64,000 nt of DNA from Anaerolineae bacterium (lineage in GTDB: Bacteria > Chloroflexota > Anaerolineae > Aggregatilineales > Phototrophicaceae): the NCBI GenBank assembly GCA_025055175.1, contig JANWYT010000003.1, positions 124,001 through 188,000 on the forward strand, given 5' to 3'. The notes beneath the pieces are model-generated. The model saw nothing but the letters and a program-made list of their open reading frames with translations. It was not told the DNA's origin and did no database searches. Shown here piece after piece: positions 60,418 to 64,000 of this stretch; within the stretch, counting starts at the first letter, position 1, and each line of letters begins with the position of its first letter. The translations under genes and the position numbers were made by a program.

Positions 60418-60491
60418 CGGGGCGTAGCGAAGCCCGGCATCGCGCCTCGTTTGGGACGAGGAGATCATCGGTTCAAATCCGGTCGCCCCGA
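60418..60491 (+). tRNA. tRNA-Pro (anticodon TGG)
   Basis: A full 74-base cloverleaf. The acceptor CGGGGCG pairs with CGCCCCG, the D stem is GCGA/TCGC and the anticodon stem is CCTCG/CGAGG. The loop TTTGGGA gives anticodon TGG, and the T stem is ATCGG/CCGGT with loop TTCAAAT. The C at position 1 and A73 are typical of tRNA-Pro. CCA is not encoded. Confidence 0.94.
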
Positions 60492-60499
60492 CAAAGGTT

Positions 60500-61285
60500 T
60501 TAAGGTTGGTTCAAGGCCCAGATGACGCGCAGGCCATCTAGGGTCAGCTCGGCTTCAATGCGGTCGATAGCGCGCGTGTGCTGAGCCACCAGCGGCGCTA
60601 GCCCCCCCGTGCCGATCACTAGGGCGTTGGGCGCGCCTAACGAGTGGCGAATACGGGCGACCAAGCCTTCGATCAGGCCTACATAGCCCCAGAAAATGCC
60701 GCTCTGCATGGCGTGGATGGTGTTGCGCCCGATGGCGTCTGGCGGCGGCTGAAGCTCTACCTTGTGCAGGCGCGCCGCGCGGCTCACCAGCGCGTCGGCG
60801 GCGACGGCAATGCCAGGAGCCAGCGCCCCGCCGATATAGCGATTATCGGCGGTCACCACGTCAAAATTGGTGGCCGTGCCAAAATCGACGACGATACATG
60901 GGCCGCCGCCGTGTAAGGCCACGACAGCGGCAGCGTTGGCCAGCCGATCTGCGCCGGCTTGTTCTGGCTGATCGATGTCAATCTTGAGGCCAATGTCGAC
61001 CTTGCTGGAGACGAACAACGGCGCGCGCTTGAAGTAGCGCTGCACCAGCTCCTCGAAGGCCAGCGTGAGGCGCGGCACGACGCAGGCGATGACCACGCCT
61101 TCAATGGCTTCGCGGCGCACTTCGGCGCTCTCCAAGAAGTTACGCACCAGCACGCCGTATTCGTCGGCCATCTTGTCGGCGACGGTGCGGGCGCGCCACG
61201 ACAAGCGCCATTGATCGCCCTGCCACAGGCCCAGGTGCAGGTTAGTGTTGCCAATGTCAATGGCCAACAGCGTAGGATGATCCAT
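60500..61285 (-). CDS. coaX: Type III pantothenate kinase
   Basis: This 261-residue ASKHA-fold enzyme phosphorylates pantothenate in the first step of coenzyme A synthesis. Motifs are LLAIDIGNTNLHLGLW, QPEQAGADRLANAAAV and VDFGTATNFDVV, with GGALAPGIAVAADALVSRAARL next, all as in CoaX. GAGGTG (61297-61292) lies six bases before ATG 61285; the earlier ATG at 61291 is also possible. It lies downstream of the TPR gene on the same strand, 17 bases away, and converges on tRNA-Pro. Confidence 0.93.
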   Translation of the reverse strand: MDHPTLLAIDIGNTNLHLGLWQGDQWRLSWRARTVADKMADEYGVLVRNFLESAEVRREAIEGVVIACVVPRLTLAFEELVQRYFKRAPLFVSSKVDIGLKIDIDQPEQAGADRLANAAAVVALHGGGPCIVVDFGTATNFDVVTADNRYIGGALAPGIAVAADALVSRAARLHKVELQPPPDAIGRNTIHAMQSGIFWGYVGLIEGLVARIRHSLGAPNALVIGTGGLAPLVAQHTRAIDRIEAELTLDGLRVIWALNQP

Positions 61286-61302
61286 GACCATCACCTCGGC
61301 TC

Positions 61303-64000
61303 TCAGTTGCTCTGTGGTTCGCTCAGCACAATCTTCGCTTCGAAGCGACCTGTACTCGTCCCGGCGTAGCCAGCGATGACCAGGGCATATTCGCCATCGG
61401 TGGGCAAGATGAACTCGCCTATCCGAGAGCGCGTGCGGTCGCTTGGAGCGTCGTCGTTGTAGATCAAGGGCCTGCCATCTTCGGCGCGCAGCAGGATCAC
61501 CGTATCTAGGCTGCCATCTAGGGCGCGCACGTCTATCTCAACGCGCTGGCTCGTGCGGCCTCGGAAGACCAGGTGAATTTGCTGGCCGATGGCGTCGATC
61601 TGGCCGACGAACACGCCATCGGCAGGCAGGTCGCGGGTCTGGATGTCTTCGGCGCGCAGGCGCAGCGCCTGATTCCAGTCGCTGAGCGCGTTGGCGGCCT
61701 GACCGACGCTGTTGTAGGCGTCCGCGCGATTTTCGTAGTAGACGGCCACGTTGGCTCTGGCGTCGATGGCGGCGCTGAAATCGCGGATGGCGTTGGCGTA
61801 GTTGGCGCGCTGGTAGGCGATCAAGCCGCGCAGGTTGAGAGCATAGGCGTAATCGGGCTGCAGTTGCAGGGCTGTGTTCAGGTCGACCAGGGCAGAGTCG
61901 TAGTTGCCGAGCTGATAGTGCGAGTTAGCGCGCGCTGCGTAGTCGAAGTAGCAATCGCTCTCGCACAGGTTGATGGAGATACTCAGGGCATTCAGCGCGC
62001 TGGAATAGTCGCGCAACTCATTGTAGGTCAAACCCAAGTAGTATTGGGAGAAAGCGTTGTTGGGGTCGATACGCACCGCTTCTTGCAGGCTGGGCAGCGC
62101 TGCTTGGTAGTCGCCCAGATCGTAGAAGGCCAGGCCACGCCAGTAGTGAGCGAGCGGATCGCGTGGATCGAGGACGATAGCCTGGTCGAAGTTGACGATG
62201 GCCTGCTCATAGTCGTCCAGGTTGAGGTAGCTCAGCCCCAGGCCGACGTAGTAGTCAGGCCGCGTGGGGTCGAGTTCAATGGCGCGCTGGTAGCTGCCGA
62301 GGGCTTCCGCGTGGCGCCCAAGAGAACGCAGAGATTGGCCGATGTTGTAACGGTTAGTGGCGGTCTCGCGCAGGGCCGCGGCGCGTTCAAAGTCGGCTAG
62401 GGCTGCCTGATAATCGCCCTGATCGTAGTAGACCAGACCACGATTGTTGAAGGCGTCAGAATTTTGGTTGTCTAGGTTGGTGGCGCGACCGAAATCGGCC
62501 AGAGCGCGGTCGTACTGGCGCAGGTAATAGTGGGCTAAGCCGCGATTGTTGTAGTAGATGCTGTCTTCCACTAGGGCCAGGGCGCGGTCGTAGTAGATGA
62601 TGGCTTGCTGATAATCACCCTGATAGTTGAAGTTGAGGCCCAGGTTGTTCAGCGCTGAGGGATAATTGGGGACGATGGCCAGGGCGGCTTCAAAATCGCT
62701 CTGAGCCGAGGCGTAGTCGACCTCGCTCTGGGACACTAGACCGCGATAGTTGTAGGCTTCTGCCAGGTAAGGAGCGAGCGTGATGGCTCTGTCTAGGTCG
62801 GCACGGGCAGCCTTGTCTTCTCCGAGGTCGTGGGCCAGGACGCCGCGCAGCAGATAGGCGAGAGCGAAGTTCTCATCGTAGCTGAGGGCCTGGTCGTAAG
62901 CGACGCGAGCCGCGTCGTAATCGAAGCGTTTGTAGGCCAGGTAACCCTCGGAGGTCGTGTGGGGCGCGTTGAACTCGTTGAGCGGCTCGACTGCTTGCAG
63001 GGTGGCTTCGGCTTTGTCCAGCTGGCCGACGCGCGCTTGCTGGTAAGCCAGCCAGGCGACATAGGTGACGTTGGAGGGGTCTATCTCGACGGCGCGGCTG
63101 AGATCGATCAGAGCGCGGCTGTCGTCCAGGTTCAGGCTGTGGGCTAGGCCGCGCTGGAAGAAAGCTTCGGCGTCTTGGTCGTAGATAGCGATGGCTCGGT
63201 CGTAATCAGCGATGGCGTCGGCCAGGTTAGCGGTGCGCACGGCCAGCGCGGCGCGGCGCAGGTACGCGCCGTAGTTGCCTGGGTTCAGCTCTAGCACAGC
63301 GTCATAGTCGGCGCGGGCTGCGCTGAAGTTCTTCTGGCGCTCAAAGACCTGGCCACGTCCCTCGTGCAGCAGACTAGGGGTGATGATAGAGCTACTCGGC
63401 TTGACGAATTCCAGGGCCAGGGTGTAATCGCGCAAGGCTTCATCAAGGCGGTCTTGGTCGAGGTTGAGCTGGCCGCGCAGCGCTAGAGTGTAGGGGTCGT
63501 TGGGACGCAGAATGAGGGCGCGGTCGTAGTCGCGGCGGGCAGCGCTGGGGTTGTCGTTCAGCCAATGCGTCATCCCACGACTGACCAGCGCCTCTACCAG
63601 GTCGCCGCGTATGCCCAGGGCCATGTTCAGGTCGTCTAGAGCAGCCGCGTAATCGCCAGCGAGGCGCAACAGGGAAGCGCGGTTGTTGTAGCTCTGGGCC
63701 AGGTCAGGATCGTGAGTTAGGGCCAGGGCATAAGTGTCGCGCGCCGCTTCGCGGTCGTCCATGAACTGATAGGCCAGGCCCAGGTTGTGGTAGGCTGGGG
63801 CGAAATGAGGCACGACGTTGATGATGCTTTCGTAGTCGCGTATAGCCTCGCGGTATTGACCTAGGGCCAGGGCAGCTAGACCGCGATAAAACCAAAGACC
63901 TAGGGGCTGGAGTTGCTGGAACTCGCTTGAGCGGAGCAGGGCTTCGGCGCGGGTGAGGGCGTTGAACGCTTCATCATAGTTGGCCTCCAGGTAGGCGCTC
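61303..64000 (-). CDS. Large TPR protein with a C-terminal PPC-like domain (partial)
   Basis: The frame is open from 61303 through the window edge, so the N-terminus is missing and 898 residues are seen. Nearly all of it is tetratricopeptide repeats (over 20), with units such as ALADFERAAALRE, YNNRGLAHYYLRQYDRAL and AIVLDPRDPLAHYWRGLAFYDLGDYQAAL. The last 100 residues (about VFVGQIDAIGQQIHLVFRGRTSQ to the end) resemble a bacterial pre-peptidase C-terminal (PPC) domain: SRIGEFILPTDGEYALVIAGY. PPC domains usually sit on exported proteins, so the missing N-terminus probably has a signal peptide or anchor. Continuous repeats before base 63813 show that the real start lies beyond 64000. Confidence 0.85.
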   Translation of the reverse strand, partial: SAYLEANYDEAFNALTRAEALLRSSEFQQLQPLGLWFYRGLAALALGQYREAIRDYESIINVVPHFAPAYHNLGLAYQFMDDREAARDTYALALTHDPDLAQSYNNRASLLRLAGDYAAALDDLNMALGIRGDLVEALVSRGMTHWLNDNPSAARRDYDRALILRPNDPYTLALRGQLNLDQDRLDEALRDYTLALEFVKPSSSIITPSLLHEGRGQVFERQKNFSAARADYDAVLELNPGNYGAYLRRAALAVRTANLADAIADYDRAIAIYDQDAEAFFQRGLAHSLNLDDSRALIDLSRAVEIDPSNVTYVAWLAYQQARVGQLDKAEATLQAVEPLNEFNAPHTTSEGYLAYKRFDYDAARVAYDQALSYDENFALAYLLRGVLAHDLGEDKAARADLDRAITLAPYLAEAYNYRGLVSQSEVDYASAQSDFEAALAIVPNYPSALNNLGLNFNYQGDYQQAIIYYDRALALVEDSIYYNNRGLAHYYLRQYDRALADFGRATNLDNQNSDAFNNRGLVYYDQGDYQAALADFERAAALRETATNRYNIGQSLRSLGRHAEALGSYQRAIELDPTRPDYYVGLGLSYLNLDDYEQAIVNFDQAIVLDPRDPLAHYWRGLAFYDLGDYQAALPSLQEAVRIDPNNAFSQYYLGLTYNELRDYSSALNALSISINLCESDCYFDYAARANSHYQLGNYDSALVDLNTALQLQPDYAYALNLRGLIAYQRANYANAIRDFSAAIDARANVAVYYENRADAYNSVGQAANALSDWNQALRLRAEDIQTRDLPADGVFVGQIDAIGQQIHLVFRGRTSQRVEIDVRALDGSLDTVILLRAEDGRPLIYNDDAPSDRTRSRIGEFILPTDGEYALVIAGYAGTSTGRFEAKIVLSEPQSN

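Noticed and set aside
61573-62400. 275-codon plus-strand frame opposite the TPR gene
   Set aside because: It is an artefact of repeated codons, and the minus strand carries perfect TPR spacing.

Overview
The window is 64 kb of GC-rich bacterial chromosome, gene-dense on both strands. It has two tRNA genes and no rRNA, transposase, CRISPR array or prophage block. The gene content suggests a member of the Chloroflexota, probably Anaerolineae-like: YceD (DUF177) next to a SigA-type sigma factor, TIM-barrel glycosidases with long Thr/Pro 'TPTPTP' linkers, large GT-C membrane glycosyltransferases, a Tad/Flp-type pilin, a carotenoid oxygenase, a transglutaminase-like membrane protein and VWA/solute-binding lipoproteins. 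This assignment is an inference from content; no 16S gene is present to test it.

Layout. Positions 1-10.3 kb hold mostly housekeeping genes: a truncated membrane protein, an orphan PAS histidine kinase, the yceD-sigma-Yip1 operon, a DnaB-like ATPase, trmB with a pentapeptide-repeat gene, a ComEA-like protein, and the tsaE-tsaB-rimI operon (tRNA t6A synthesis plus N-terminal acetylation). Positions 10.5-22 kb hold a membrane-anchored solute-binding-like protein, a secreted beta-propeller, tRNA-Lys, a NUDIX hydrolase, a phosphohexomutase, an intact Flp pilin beside a dead copy of itself, an ECF-like sigma factor coupled to a GT-C glycosyltransferase, and a PspC protein. Positions 22-39 kb are one long minus-strand block. 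In transcription order it runs: four glycoside-hydrolase-like proteins in tandem (about 7 kb), a CopD-like membrane protein, a CobW GTPase, a second GT-C enzyme, RNase Z, a carotenoid oxygenase, two solute-binding-like proteins (one with a VWA domain) and a class IV aminotransferase. Many of these genes overlap or are spaced by only a few bases.

Positions 39-41.5 kb hold the most unusual locus. A small HNH nuclease gene diverges from a 414-base gene-free stretch rich in stable hairpins (one with a cUUCGg loop on the plus strand). That stretch is followed by an SPFH/band-7 gene and, 9 bases later, a compact 316-aa reverse transcriptase with retron-like motifs. I read this as a candidate retron-like or other RT-based system with an SPFH partner.

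Positions 41.6-54 kb hold a transglutaminase-like protein, a cytochrome P450, two M42 metallopeptidases flanking a methyltransferase, a cytosolic HtrA-like protease, a PIN-TRAM protein, a PQQ-type sugar dehydrogenase and a PA14-SH3 secreted protein. Positions 55-64 kb hold a kinase-AAA-TPR signalling giant, a rhodanese, a second possible defence gene (TIR fused to a DarT-like ADP-ribosyltransferase domain), tRNA-Pro, type III pantothenate kinase and a large TPR protein that runs off the window.
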